DNA of 64,000 nucleotides from CAXTSE01 sp035554115 (lineage in GTDB: Bacteria > Actinomycetota > Actinomycetes > Actinomycetales > Microbacteriaceae): the NCBI GenBank assembly GCA_035554115.1, contig DATMIW010000046.1, positions 7,582 to 71,581 on the forward strand, in the 5' to 3' direction. Position numbers and translations under genes: made by a program. Positions 9,161 to 17,994 of this stretch are shown piece by piece; the first letter of the stretch is position 1; each line of letters starts with the position of its first letter. The notes beneath the pieces were generated by a model, which worked only from the letters and a program-made list of their open reading frames with translations, searched no databases and was not told where the DNA came from.

Positions 9161-10684
9161 ATGACGAATCCCTCGACCCCGCGCACATCCGGGGCACCTA
9201 TCACGGCAAGTATCGTGGCCCCCGGAGGAAGGCGAGTTCTCGGGTCCTGGAAGATCGCGGGCATCCTGCTGGCCTTCATCTCACCCCTGGGATTTGCTAC
9301 AGGCACGGTGCCATTGGCACTGTTGTTCGGCGGCCCGACAATGCCGCTCATGATGATCGTGGCGGCCATCATTGTCTGGCTCTTCCTGGTCGGCTACGTG
9401 CAGATGGTGCAACGCATCGACAGGCCGGGCGGATTCTTCGTCTACATCACCCGTGGCCTGGGTAAGCCGGTCGGTGTTGGCGCCAGCTACATCGCGATCG
9501 CTGGCTACACCCTCGGTGCCATCTCGATCTTTGCCATTCAGTCCTTCGTGTCGTCCGCGGCACTCGGGGCACTGGGGATCAACATCGACTCGCGGATCTG
9601 CCTTCTCGTGATCTTCGTGATCGTGGGCGTCATGTCATGGCGGCGAATCGACTTCGGCGCTCGAATCCTCGGTGTTATCGTCGTGATCGAGTCCAGCCTG
9701 CTTATCGCCTTCATCATTTCTGCTCTCATCAACCACGGTGCAGCCGGTGCTTTCGACCTCGGCGTCTTCACCCCGGAGGCTTTCAAATACGGCTCATGGG
9801 GAGTCGCCTTCATCCTGGCGATGCTGTCCTTCCAGGGACTTGAAGGCGGCGCGATGTACGCTCCCGAAGCGAAGGACCCCGCACGCAGCATCCCTCGCGG
9901 CCTGCGCCTCGCGTTGATCATCCAGACGATTCTCTTCAGCCTCACGGTATGGGTACTGATTTCGCTCATCGGGTTCGACAAGATCGTCTCCTCATTGAGC
10001 ACCAACCCCGACCCCGCAAGCTACGTCTTCTCCGCAGTCGGTGACAATCTCGGCACCCCCGGTCTCACCCTGTTCACGGCCGCCGCGATCCTCGCACTGC
10101 TCGGTTCACTTGTTGCAACGGTCACCTTCCTCACTCGCTATTTCCAGGGAGTCGCGATCGACGGACTTTTGCCGTCCGTTGTCGGGAAGCTCAACAAGCA
10201 CGGCGCACCCGGCGTCGCGGTACTCTTCCTCATCGGGATCGCCGCGATCGTGGGCTTCGGCGCCCCGTTGGTCGGCCTCAACCTGTTCACGCAGGTTGCG
10301 CCGCTCGGTCTTGGCCTCGGAGTGCTTTCGTGGACGCTGATCCTTCTGCTGTCCTCAGTTTCCGTGATCCGGTACTTCCGAACTGTCGAGGATTCGGCAC
10401 GGCACTGGTGGCGCACGCTGGTGGCACCGCTCATCTCATCGGTGTTGCTCATCGCGGTGATCGTCATTGCGGTGTCCAACTTCTCGTACATCGTTGGCAG
10501 CTCCGAGGCGTGGCTGAACGTCCTTCCGTTGATCATGGTCCTGCTCCTCGTAGCCGGAATCCTCTTCGCACTGTGGCTTCGCAGCAATCGCCCCCTTGTC
10601 TACGAGGGAATCGCTTCCGGTGACAGTGCCGAGGAAGCGGAAGAACTCCGCGCCGAGCGCGCCTCCCGCACGACAACGGTCTAG
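9161..10684 (+). CDS. APC-superfamily amino acid/amine permease
   Basis: A 507-residue membrane protein with about 12 hydrophobic helices. It has the APC features GSWKIAGILLAFISPLG near the N-terminus, RPGGFFVYITRGLGKPVG in the helix 2-3 region, and FQGLEGGAMYAPEAKDPARSIPRGL around helix 6. The start is ATG 9161 with CGGAG upstream; the in-frame extension to 9017 runs through the leader and is not used. It precedes the first P450 gene by 38 bp and is probably co-transcribed. The family imports amino acids, amines and related cations, so it is the likely uptake system for the operon's substrate. Confidence 0.88.
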   Translation: MTNPSTPRTSGAPITASIVAPGGRRVLGSWKIAGILLAFISPLGFATGTVPLALLFGGPTMPLMMIVAAIIVWLFLVGYVQMVQRIDRPGGFFVYITRGLGKPVGVGASYIAIAGYTLGAISIFAIQSFVSSAALGALGINIDSRICLLVIFVIVGVMSWRRIDFGARILGVIVVIESSLLIAFIISALINHGAAGAFDLGVFTPEAFKYGSWGVAFILAMLSFQGLEGGAMYAPEAKDPARSIPRGLRLALIIQTILFSLTVWVLISLIGFDKIVSSLSTNPDPASYVFSAVGDNLGTPGLTLFTAAAILALLGSLVATVTFLTRYFQGVAIDGLLPSVVGKLNKHGAPGVAVLFLIGIAAIVGFGAPLVGLNLFTQVAPLGLGLGVLSWTLILLLSSVSVIRYFRTVEDSARHWWRTLVAPLISSVLLIAVIVIAVSNFSYIVGSSEAWLNVLPLIMVLLLVAGILFALWLRSNRPLVYEGIASGDSAEEAEELRAERASRTTTV

Positions 10685-10722
10685 TTTCCACCGTTCGACC
10701 ACTAACGAGATGAGTTACCTAC

Positions 10723-11934
10723 ATGTCCACCCGTGAAGCGCCAATTCTCAACGACGTCACATTCGAAGAGCTGGACAGTGATCCTTATCCCCACTACGCC
10801 AAGTGGCGGAAAGAATCACCTGTCGCGTTTCTCCCAGTAACCGAGTCATGGGTTGTCACCCGCTGGGATGACTGCGAAAACGTCGCACAAGACGAGACAC
10901 AGTTCGCGACCTTTGGGGGGCCGACAGAAGACTTGATCGGCCCGAATGTGCTCACAGCCGCAGACCCGCATCCCCACCGATGGATGCGGGACGCGCTCGA
11001 CCTCACCTTGCGACCGAAAGCGGTCAACTCGTATATCGAGCGCATGGCGCGGCCTGCGGCACGCGCATATGTCGAGGACATTGCCGCACAGGGGTCTGCC
11101 GATGCTACGGCAGACCTCCTGGAAAAGATCTCCGTCAGGGTGGTCGGTGACGTTTTGGGTGTTACTGACGTGGATGTGGATACCCGGCAGCGCTGGTTCC
11201 ACGAGCTCTTCGCAACTTTGATGGCGGCGACGTTCAACGAGGAAGGTGCTGGAGCCGAGCAAAAAAGAGAGAAGGCGGAAGCCGCCCGTGGCGAGGCAGA
11301 CTCTTATCTCGTCCGTGCCGTCGAGAGGGTAACTAAGACGCCCGACGACAGCCCGATCTCTCATCTGGTGCATTCTCCCACTGCGGACGGGAAGCCGCGT
11401 ACCTACGATGAAGTACGGGGCACCCTATTCGTCTTCATCATGGGTGGGTTCCAGGAGCCAGGGCACGGCGCAGCGGCCTCTCTCTACGGTCTGTTGAGTG
11501 AACCGGAGCAGGCGGATGCAGTGCGCGCCGATCCGACGCTGATGTCTGCGGCGGTGCACGAAGGGCTGCGCTGGCTCTCCCCCTTCGGGATGACGCCGCG
11601 CTTAGCGGCAGTTGATATCAAGATCGGCGACGTGGTGATCCCGGCGGGCGGCACGCTCAACCTGGTGCTCGCGTCCGCGAACCGCGACGAAAGTCGACAC
11701 GAGAACGCTGAGAAGTTCGACGTTTTCCGACCGCGGCTCCCCGTTGCGTCATTCGGGTACGGGGCCCACTTCTGCGCAGGACACTTCCTCGCGCGCGAGC
11801 TCGAGAAAATTGCACTAGAAGAAGTATTTCGCGGACTGCCCAATTTGCGCCTGGACCCCAACACCGCGCCGGACATTGCCGGTGTCGAAAACCGCGCCGT
11901 CAAGAGCCTTCCGGTGGTGTGGGACGCTCCGTAG
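10723..11934 (+). CDS. Cytochrome P450, GcoA (CYP255)-like, copy 1
   Basis: A 403-residue soluble bacterial P450. The K-helix ExxR is EGLR (280-283) and the heme loop is FGYGAHFCAG with Cys 351 as thiolate ligand. The I helix reads GGFQEPGHG (241-249) in place of the usual AGxDT, so the acid-alcohol pair for oxygen activation is absent in standard form. QEPGHG is, from memory, the I-helix motif of guaiacol O-demethylase GcoA (CYP255A2), and the N-terminus (LDSDPYPHYAKWR) is also GcoA-like. It follows the permease. Its paralogue at 12598 shares the same motifs. Electrons probably come from the flavodoxin and FprA-like reductase encoded in the next operon. O-dealkylation or hydroxylation is inferred; the substrate is unknown. 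Confidence 0.92.
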   Translation: MSTREAPILNDVTFEELDSDPYPHYAKWRKESPVAFLPVTESWVVTRWDDCENVAQDETQFATFGGPTEDLIGPNVLTAADPHPHRWMRDALDLTLRPKAVNSYIERMARPAARAYVEDIAAQGSADATADLLEKISVRVVGDVLGVTDVDVDTRQRWFHELFATLMAATFNEEGAGAEQKREKAEAARGEADSYLVRAVERVTKTPDDSPISHLVHSPTADGKPRTYDEVRGTLFVFIMGGFQEPGHGAAASLYGLLSEPEQADAVRADPTLMSAAVHEGLRWLSPFGMTPRLAAVDIKIGDVVIPAGGTLNLVLASANRDESRHENAEKFDVFRPRLPVASFGYGAHFCAGHFLARELEKIALEEVFRGLPNLRLDPNTAPDIAGVENRAVKSLPVVWDAP

Positions 11935-11949
11935 GCGAGACGGCACGGG

Positions 11950-11990
11950 GAGAAGCGCCGACGTTCCCTTCAGGATCGTCGGCGCTTCTC
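11950..11990. terminator. Bidirectional terminator hairpin
   Basis: A perfect 14-bp stem, GAGAAGCGCCGACG with its complement, and a 13-nt loop, between the convergent P450 (stop 11934) and HtaA-like gene (stop 11997). The plus strand continues TAGTCTTTAC, a weak T tract. Confidence 0.8.
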
Positions 11991-11996
11991 TAGTCT

Positions 11997-12452
11997 TTAC
12001 GCGAGTGAAATAACAGGATCGTCGAACACAGTTCCCTCGTTGTAGGGCCCGAAGAAGAGCTCCGCCCCCTCGCTCGTGAGAGAGGTGCCGTGCGCACGAT
12101 GCTGGTCTTCCGAGGTCACGAACCCGGCAATGGCGACGAACGGCAAGCGCCCCTCCGCCTCGTCCGGATCGACTATCGACATCACGTATCCGGACGCTGT
12201 CCACTCGACCCATGGGTCCTGGAGGGGAAGATTCAACATTCCTCCGTGCCCAGTCAGAATCAAGGCTCCGACGAATCGTAGGGGATCCTCAAGCTCGTGT
12301 CTTGGCAGCCGGTCCGACGGGGAGGCTCCGGGGAATACGAAGGCTCCTGATGCGGTACGCGTTGCCGGTTTCACGAGATCAGCTGCCCCCGCCGCCGCCC
12401 CCACGATGTAGGCGATAAAGGACTCCTTCACTGGCCAGATGAGGGACGACAT
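11997..12452 (-). CDS. Free-standing HtaA-type heme-binding domain protein
   Basis: A 151-residue protein that is essentially one HtaA domain. It opens LIWPVKESFIAYI, has ATRTASGAFVFPG, then GALILTGHGGMLNLPLQDP, and ends with LTSEGAELFFG and DDPVISLA, all in family order. The Tyr in SFxxYI and the His in GHGG correspond to the heme-contacting residues known for corynebacterial HtaA (recalled, not aligned). No signal peptide or membrane anchor is visible, unlike surface HtaA proteins. The start is ATG 12452 after GGAAGGA; the longer reading to 12506 is rejected. Lying between two P450 genes and next to a shared operator, it may supply or hold heme for them (inference). Confidence 0.75.
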   Translation of the reverse strand: MSSLIWPVKESFIAYIVGAAAGAADLVKPATRTASGAFVFPGASPSDRLPRHELEDPLRFVGALILTGHGGMLNLPLQDPWVEWTASGYVMSIVDPDEAEGRLPFVAIAGFVTSEDQHRAHGTSLTSEGAELFFGPYNEGTVFDDPVISLA

Positions 12453-12473
12453 TGAGATCCTTCCGTAGGTGCA

Positions 12474-12502
12474 TTGCGCACTGCGCTGATAGGGACTAGT
12501 GT
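12474..12502 (+). promoter_or_regulatory. Promoter of the second P450 operon
   Basis: TTGCGC (12474-12479), 17-bp spacer, TAGTGT (12497-12502). The leader to GTG 12598 is about 88 nt. The operator-like element 12488-12507 overlaps the spacer end and the -10 box. Confidence 0.6.
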
Positions 12503-12507
12503 ACATA
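12488..12507 (+). promoter_or_regulatory. Operator-like element, copy 2
   Basis: GATAGGGACTAGTGTACATA, differing from copy 1 (8901-8920, minus) only at the two bases after GGGACT. It lies 36 bp upstream of the HtaA-like start and about 90 bp upstream of the P450 start, so it could control both divergent genes. Confidence 0.65.
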
Positions 12508-12597
12508 ACGCCCGTCAGCCGCTCGTCATTGCAGACGAGAAGCGTGATCTACGAACGAACCGGCACCGCAGCCGACGTTCGACGAAAGAGGTATGCC

Positions 12598-13782
12598 GTG
12601 TCAGAACCCGTCGTCTTGGATGAAGTCAAGCTCGAAGAACTAGAGCGTGACCCGTACCCCTCTTACGCAGAGTGGCGGCGCGACGCACCGGTTGCCTACC
12701 TGCCGCTCATGAACGGGTGGATGATCACTCGTTGGGATGACTGCGAATTCGTCGGCAAAGACGAAAGCCGGATCGACACCGAAAACGAATTCAACGACAA
12801 GTACTTCGGTCGCAGCATCACGACCATGAAAGGCGAACCACATAGATTCTTGCGCGAGGCTGTGGATACCCCGCTTCGCCCGAGGTCAGTCAAGCGATAC
12901 ATCGAGACACTGGCCCGCCCCGTTGCTCGCCGATATGTCCAGCGTATTGCGAGCCTCGGCGAAATTGACGCGACAACCGATCTCCTGGAGCTCATGTCGG
13001 TACGGGTCATAGGCGAAGTTCTGGGCCTCGGTGACCGAGACGACGAGACGCTACAGCGTTGGTTCCATAACCTGAGCCTCGGCCTAGCAAATCTCGCCGG
13101 CGATCCAGAGACCCAGCAGATCGCTGACACGACTGTGAAAGAGATCGACTCACACATCGCGGACGCCATCGAGAGACTCACCGCGCATCCAGACGAAACC
13201 GGACTGTCGCATCTGATCCACACGAGCACACCCGATGGGCGCCCGCGTACCTTTGATGAACTAATAGGAACAATCCGTGTGATCATCATGGGCGGCTTCC
13301 AGGAGCCCGGGCACGGCACAGCGGCGTCGCTACTTGGTCTGCTGCAGACGCCCGAGTACGCCCGCGCCGTGCGGGAAGCGCCGTCATTGATTCCGGCATC
13401 GGTTCATGAAGGCCTGCGATGGATTGCCCCATTCGCTCTCTCACAGCGACGGGCGGCCGTCGACATCACGCTCCACGACGCCGTGATACCCGCGGGGGAC
13501 GAGATCAACCTCGTTATCGGATCCGCCAACCGCGACGAGCGGCGGTATGAGAATCCGGAAAAGTTCGACCTCTTTCGGGAACGCCTGCCGCTGGCATCGT
13601 TCGGCTACGGAACCCACTTTTGCGCGGGGCACTTTCTCGCGCGCGAATTCAGCAAGGTGACCTTGGAAGAGATGTTCATTGGGCTGCCCGGTCTGCGACT
13701 TGACCCCGAGAAGGAGCCTGTGGTGTCAGGGTTCGGCATGCGGGCTGTCAATCACCTCCCGGTCGTGTGGGATGCGCCATGA
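12598..13782 (+). CDS. Cytochrome P450, GcoA (CYP255)-like, copy 2
   Basis: A 394-residue paralogue of the P450 at 10723. The I helix again reads GGFQEPGHG (232-240), the K helix has EGLR (271-274), and the heme loop FGYGTHFCAG puts the ligand at Cys 342. The start is GTG 12598, with AAAGAGG upstream and an N-terminus that aligns with copy 1; the in-frame ATG at 12499 lies inside the promoter. It is the first gene of a seven-gene operon, and its stop overlaps the TetR start (ATGA). The operon also encodes flavodoxin and an FprA-like reductase, the obvious redox chain. The two P450s may split two oxidations of one substrate or cover related substrates. Confidence 0.93.
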   Translation: MSEPVVLDEVKLEELERDPYPSYAEWRRDAPVAYLPLMNGWMITRWDDCEFVGKDESRIDTENEFNDKYFGRSITTMKGEPHRFLREAVDTPLRPRSVKRYIETLARPVARRYVQRIASLGEIDATTDLLELMSVRVIGEVLGLGDRDDETLQRWFHNLSLGLANLAGDPETQQIADTTVKEIDSHIADAIERLTAHPDETGLSHLIHTSTPDGRPRTFDELIGTIRVIIMGGFQEPGHGTAASLLGLLQTPEYARAVREAPSLIPASVHEGLRWIAPFALSQRRAAVDITLHDAVIPAGDEINLVIGSANRDERRYENPEKFDLFRERLPLASFGYGTHFCAGHFLAREFSKVTLEEMFIGLPGLRLDPEKEPVVSGFGMRAVNHLPVVWDAP

Positions 13783-14429
13783 CCCAGTCGACGGCAGATG
13801 AGCGGCCAAGCGACCGACATCTGCGCCGGCGTCGATACGACCCTGATCGGCGTGAACGGATAATCGAAGCGGCATTTCGGGTGATCGCACGCGACGGCCT
13901 CGGGGGGATGACCCATCGCTCGGTCGCACGCGAAGCCGATATTCCCGTCGGTTCTACGACCTACCATTTCGCCGACAAGGACGATCTGCTGTTGTCGGTG
14001 CTCGAGTACTCCGGGAACCGCGCGCTCACGTCGTTTCCCGAACTCTTCGCCTCCTGCCACCCGGAGAAAGATCTTGCCGGCGCACTTGCCGAGCTGGTGT
14101 TAAAGCTGATAACCCGTGATCGAGAGCAACTCATGTTTGACTATGCGGTCTTCCTCGGCGCGCGTAGCCGCCCACCTGTCCATGAAGCCGCGCTCAAATG
14201 GGCTAATAGCGCCGACACCATGATCGAAAAGTACACCGACCCCCTCACGGCACATGTGCTCGCCGAGCTTCTGGAGGGGATGCTCGCGCAGCACGTCGTC
14301 TTCGGCCGCAAGATCGTCTCGGTCGACGAGGTTCGATCGTCATTCACGCGTGTGCTTCACGGGCGGCGGCAGCATGCGGCCACCACCACCCGACCAGAAG
14401 CCCAATTACAAGGAGACCTCACACAATGA
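13779..14429 (+). CDS. TetR-family regulator, paralogue 1
   Basis: A 216-residue TetR protein. The HTH region MTHRSVAREADIPVGSTTYH is followed by the conserved FADKDDLL turn; the C-terminal domain is helical. The start is ATG 13779, overlapping the P450 stop (ATGA), and its own stop overlaps the hydrolase start, so it is translated as part of the operon. It is clearly homologous to the TetR at 18506: both have RRYDP at the N-terminus, STTYHFADK, REQL, FLGAR, EAAL, DLLEG/ELLEG and AQHVVFGR. It probably senses a substrate or product and acts at the elements at 8901 and 12488 (inference). Confidence 0.9.
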   Translation: MTQSTADERPSDRHLRRRRYDPDRRERIIEAAFRVIARDGLGGMTHRSVAREADIPVGSTTYHFADKDDLLLSVLEYSGNRALTSFPELFASCHPEKDLAGALAELVLKLITRDREQLMFDYAVFLGARSRPPVHEAALKWANSADTMIEKYTDPLTAHVLAELLEGMLAQHVVFGRKIVSVDEVRSSFTRVLHGRRQHAATTTRPEAQLQGDLTQ

Positions 14430-15280
14430 GCAACGCGGCGAACATTCCCGGCGCGGCTAGGGACGTCGACGAGAGGTCGTGGACGTACTGGACGACACCG
14501 TCAACAGTCGTAGTTGATGGCCTGGAAACGGCATTCCGCCGAAGTGGCACCGGCGAAACTGTCGTCTATCTCCATGGGGAGGGCGCAACCCGTGCCTGGC
14601 TCCCCCTGCATCAAGAGCTCGCGTCGGGAGTCGACCTCATCGTGCCCGAGCACCCGGGGTTCGGCGATACGGAACGGCCATCCGACTTCAACCGGGTCGA
14701 TGACTGGGTATTGCACTATGAGAGCTTCTTCCGCACGCTCGGTCTCAGCCGTATCCACCTCGTCGGCCACTCTTTCGGGGGCTACCTAGCCGCACAGCTC
14801 GCGGTCTATTTTCCGGATCGATTCCAGAGCGTCACGCTTATCAATCCCATGGGACTGCGTCTTCACGGTGAACCGCTGCGCGATAGATTCCGCTGGACGC
14901 CCGAGGAAGAAGACTCCCACTGGTTCAACGGACGTCGGGACCTTCTTCTTGAGCAGCTCACGCGAGAAGGATCACCAGAACAAGACGTTCAGGCGTACGC
15001 CGAGCTCACGTCGATCGCATTGCTGCTGTGGAACCCCCGATACGACACCAAGCTCGATTACCGCCTCGCTCGGCTAACAGCTCCATTACTCAGCATTGGA
15101 GTCGATGACGACAGAGTCGTGGGCAATCAGATGGCCACCAGATTCGCCGAGCTCGCGTCGAATGGCCATTTCACCCGAATCACAGGGGGCCACGAGGCCC
15201 CCTCGAGCCATCAGGTCGTCCTGGAACAACCCGAGGACGTCGCTGCCGCAGTCATCCAACACGTCATCGCGAATAGCTGA
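14426..15280 (+). CDS. Alpha/beta hydrolase, probable esterase or lactonase
   Basis: A 284-residue alpha/beta hydrolase. YLHGEG (about 48-53) supplies the oxyanion region, GHSFGG (114-119) the nucleophile elbow with Ser 116, a late VDDDRV the probable acid region, and GGHEAP the C-terminal catalytic His. The start is ATG 14426, with AGGAG at 14411 and an ATGA overlap with the TetR stop. In an oxidative catabolic operon such enzymes often open lactones or cleave esters formed by oxygenases, or act as C-C hydrolases. The specific substrate cannot be told. Confidence 0.88.
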   Translation: MSNAANIPGAARDVDERSWTYWTTPSTVVVDGLETAFRRSGTGETVVYLHGEGATRAWLPLHQELASGVDLIVPEHPGFGDTERPSDFNRVDDWVLHYESFFRTLGLSRIHLVGHSFGGYLAAQLAVYFPDRFQSVTLINPMGLRLHGEPLRDRFRWTPEEEDSHWFNGRRDLLLEQLTREGSPEQDVQAYAELTSIALLLWNPRYDTKLDYRLARLTAPLLSIGVDDDRVVGNQMATRFAELASNGHFTRITGGHEAPSSHQVVLEQPEDVAAAVIQHVIANS

Positions 15281-15301
15281 CGGCGCAGAAAGAGAGCCCC
15301 C

Positions 15302-16624
15302 ATGACCGATATCGAGTTCCTTGGCCTCGTGGACAATGCATACATAAACGTGCCCTATGCCGGCGACCGTAAGTCCAACTATATTGACCTGCCCAATCGC
15401 ATCTACGACCCGGTCGAGGGCCAACGAGTGATGGATGACGCGCTCGACGTCGTCGTCTCCCTTGAGAAGTACGGCTTCGATGGAGGCGGCATCAGCGAGC
15501 AGCACAACGGCCCAATAGGTCTCTGGGGCAATCCTTTTGTTCCAGCCACCTGGATCGCGTCGCGCACCGAGAGAATGAAAATCTTGGTGAACGGCCCGAT
15601 CATGAACAACTACCAAACGCCTATTCGCCTTGCAGAAGAAATCGCTGCCGTCGATACGCTCTCACGAGGTCGCTTGATCGTGGGTTTGCCCATGGGTCAC
15701 GGGATGCAACATCACTCGACCGGCATGAACCCGGCGACAGCGCGTGCACGACATGCGGAAGCACACGACCTTCTCGTGAGTGCATTGAATAATGACGGTC
15801 CCTTCGAGTGGAACGGCGACTTCTTCCACGTCCCCTATGTAAACCTGTGGCCACGCCCGACGGGGCCCATCAGCTTCATGCTGCCTGGTGGCGGCTCGAT
15901 CGAGACTCAGCAACTCGCAGCTCGACGCCGGTATGCCTACCAGTGTGTTCTGTCGCCGCTAGAGGTCATGGCGAAGAATATGCAGCGTTTCCGAGATTTC
16001 TGCCGCGAAGAGGGATACGAGCCAGCGCCGGAGCAGAGCGCTGCAGTTATCACACTGCATGTCGCCGAGACTGACGCAATCGCCAAGCGAGAAGTTCAGG
16101 ACATCGAGGAGTGGGGATACCAGAACTTCTTCCTCTCGCCTACCCACGACAACTTCCCGCCCGGATACGTGTCTCTTGCCTCCATGCGAGGAATGAAGGG
16201 CGGCTACCGCTCAAAGCCGATGAACGAGATGACCTATCCCGAACTCCTGGAAAACCGATGGATCGTCGCAGGCTCGCCTCAGACGGTCGCTGACGGCCTG
16301 AACGAGGTCATCGAGAAGTTGGGTCTCGGACGCGTCATCATTCCCCTGACAACGGGGCTCAAGCCCAAGTGGATGGTGGACAAGGTGCTCACTCTCTTCT
16401 CTGAAGAGGTACTCCCCCAATTCCGCCCCGCAGGGAAACCGCTTGTCAGCGCAGAGGACAGAGTCGGGTTCGACACCCGGCTCGAGTATTCAGTCAAGCG
16501 CCGCAAGGGCCACCCGGTCCCGGCAATAGTTAGGAACGGGAATCTCCTTGACGTTAACAAGGCCCGGCTCGATGGCGTGGATGCTGTGCTTGGCCCGTGG
16601 CCGGGAACGACCCAGGAATACTGA
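15302..16624 (+). CDS. Luciferase-like (LLM) flavin-dependent monooxygenase
   Basis: A 440-residue luciferase-fold oxidoreductase. Visible family marks are GFDGGGISEQHNGPIG, RLAEEIAAVDTLSRGRLIVG (the conserved barrel segment after strand 4) and GSPQTVADGLNEVIEKLG near the C-terminal third. GAAAGAG lies upstream of ATG 15302. It sits 21 bp after the hydrolase and 3 bp before the reductase gene. The pairing with a hydrolase recalls Baeyer-Villiger-type steps in terpenoid catabolism (type II flavin monooxygenase plus lactone hydrolase), but that parallel is inference. It is not closely similar to the NtaA-type gene at 4046. Confidence 0.87.
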   Translation: MTDIEFLGLVDNAYINVPYAGDRKSNYIDLPNRIYDPVEGQRVMDDALDVVVSLEKYGFDGGGISEQHNGPIGLWGNPFVPATWIASRTERMKILVNGPIMNNYQTPIRLAEEIAAVDTLSRGRLIVGLPMGHGMQHHSTGMNPATARARHAEAHDLLVSALNNDGPFEWNGDFFHVPYVNLWPRPTGPISFMLPGGGSIETQQLAARRRYAYQCVLSPLEVMAKNMQRFRDFCREEGYEPAPEQSAAVITLHVAETDAIAKREVQDIEEWGYQNFFLSPTHDNFPPGYVSLASMRGMKGGYRSKPMNEMTYPELLENRWIVAGSPQTVADGLNEVIEKLGLGRVIIPLTTGLKPKWMVDKVLTLFSEEVLPQFRPAGKPLVSAEDRVGFDTRLEYSVKRRKGHPVPAIVRNGNLLDVNKARLDGVDAVLGPWPGTTQEY

Positions 16625-16627
16625 ACG

Positions 16628-17953
16628 ATGACTGGTATTTCGCATTCGATTGCGATCGTCGGAAGTGGCCCGGCTGGGTGTTACCTCGCGCAATCTCTAC
16701 GGCGTGAAATCCCCGACGCAGAACTCGTCGTTATCGAGAAACTTCCTGTTCCGTATGGGCTGGTTCGCTACGGCGTTGCGGCCGACCATCAGGGCACCAA
16801 AGCAGTGTCACGTCAATTTGACCGCCTGTTCGACCGTGAGGAGGTGCACTTCATTGGCAACGTCGAAATCGGAAATGTCGGAGGCTCGATCTCACTCGAC
16901 GAACTCCGTCAGATGTTCGACGTTGTCGTACTCGCCACCGGGCTCAGCGACGACGTGCCACTTGGTATCCCCGGTTCCGACCTTCCCGGAGTGGTCGGCG
17001 CCGGCCGGGTCACACGTGCCCTCAATGTCCACCCCCTCACCCCTACTGACGGAATGTATGCCGGCGAGAGCACGCTCATCGTCGGGGCAGGAAACGTGGC
17101 AATTGATATCGCCCGACTTCTCGCCAAGACGACAGCCGCGTTTTCTGGTTCGGACGTTGACGATGAACTACGCCACGCGATCACGAAGGACCTTCGCCGC
17201 ATCGAGGTAGTCGGTCGTTCCTCAGCTGGCCAAGCCAGATTTGACCTAGCTATGCTGCGCGAACTTGGCCAGCTCGACGGAGTTGCGTTCGAATTCCACG
17301 AAGCCTCATCGCCGCCAACCGGTGACGAAATGGCCTTCGTCGAGATCGATGCTGACGAGGCCATCGCCAAGCGAAAGCTGCTCACGGAGATCGCGACCCG
17401 CGAGGTCACGAACCCTCGGGTCACCATTGCCTTCCGATTCGGCCTCATCGCCGAGCAGATCCTCGGCGAAGGGCATGTCGAGCGCGTCCGGTTCCGCGCC
17501 TCTGACGGGCTCGGCGAGGCTGTTGAGATCGCAGCCAACAGCGTCTTTTCTGCGGTTGGTTTTCGACAAGCTGCCGACGATCGCCTGCGACGCGATACTC
17601 TCGTGAGCTCCATCGCCCTCCCCGAGGAAGGGCGATTGGATGCGGGGCTCTATTGCGCAGGCTGGCTGCGAACTGGTCCGCGTGGCAGTATCCCGACGCA
17701 TCGGAGCGAGGCAAAACGGATCGCCGGGATGATCGCAAGTGACCTTACAGAGCTCGCGTCACGAGGCACATCCGGCCTAGAAGCCCTCCGCCGTGCAACC
17801 CGTTCCTCATCGATCGGCTGGTCCAGCTGGCTGTCTATCGACGAATACGAGCGCTCCCACGCGGGGAACGAACGGGTCCGCGCAAAGATCCGATCCGTGG
17901 ACACAATGTTGAAACTCGCCCGCAATCCGCGCATGGCGGACGCACACCCTTGA
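16628..17953 (+). CDS. FprA/adrenodoxin-reductase-like NADPH:redoxin reductase
   Basis: A 441-residue flavoprotein of the adrenodoxin reductase type. It has FAD loop GSGPAG (12-17), PYGLVRYGVAADH (42-54), NADP loop GAGNVAIDIAR (153-163) and the C-terminal GWLRTGPRGSIPTHRSEA. Family members pass electrons from NADPH to ferredoxins and, in some systems, flavodoxins. It starts 3 bp after the LLM stop and is followed by the flavodoxin gene, so the pair looks like a dedicated donor chain for the P450s. The arrangement recalls the cindoxin/cindoxin-reductase pair of P450cin, though that P450 has a different I helix. Confidence 0.92.
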   Translation: MTGISHSIAIVGSGPAGCYLAQSLRREIPDAELVVIEKLPVPYGLVRYGVAADHQGTKAVSRQFDRLFDREEVHFIGNVEIGNVGGSISLDELRQMFDVVVLATGLSDDVPLGIPGSDLPGVVGAGRVTRALNVHPLTPTDGMYAGESTLIVGAGNVAIDIARLLAKTTAAFSGSDVDDELRHAITKDLRRIEVVGRSSAGQARFDLAMLRELGQLDGVAFEFHEASSPPTGDEMAFVEIDADEAIAKRKLLTEIATREVTNPRVTIAFRFGLIAEQILGEGHVERVRFRASDGLGEAVEIAANSVFSAVGFRQAADDRLRRDTLVSSIALPEEGRLDAGLYCAGWLRTGPRGSIPTHRSEAKRIAGMIASDLTELASRGTSGLEALRRATRSSSIGWSSWLSIDEYERSHAGNERVRAKIRSVDTMLKLARNPRMADAHP

Positions 17954-17994
17954 CCGTTGAAGCCCCTTCGCGCTCAGAAAAGAGAGAAGAAAAA

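Noticed and set aside
17950..17994. TTG start for flavodoxin overlapping the reductase stop
   Set aside because: It adds a charged tail before the flavodoxin first strand; ATG 17995 has a better site and fits the family length.
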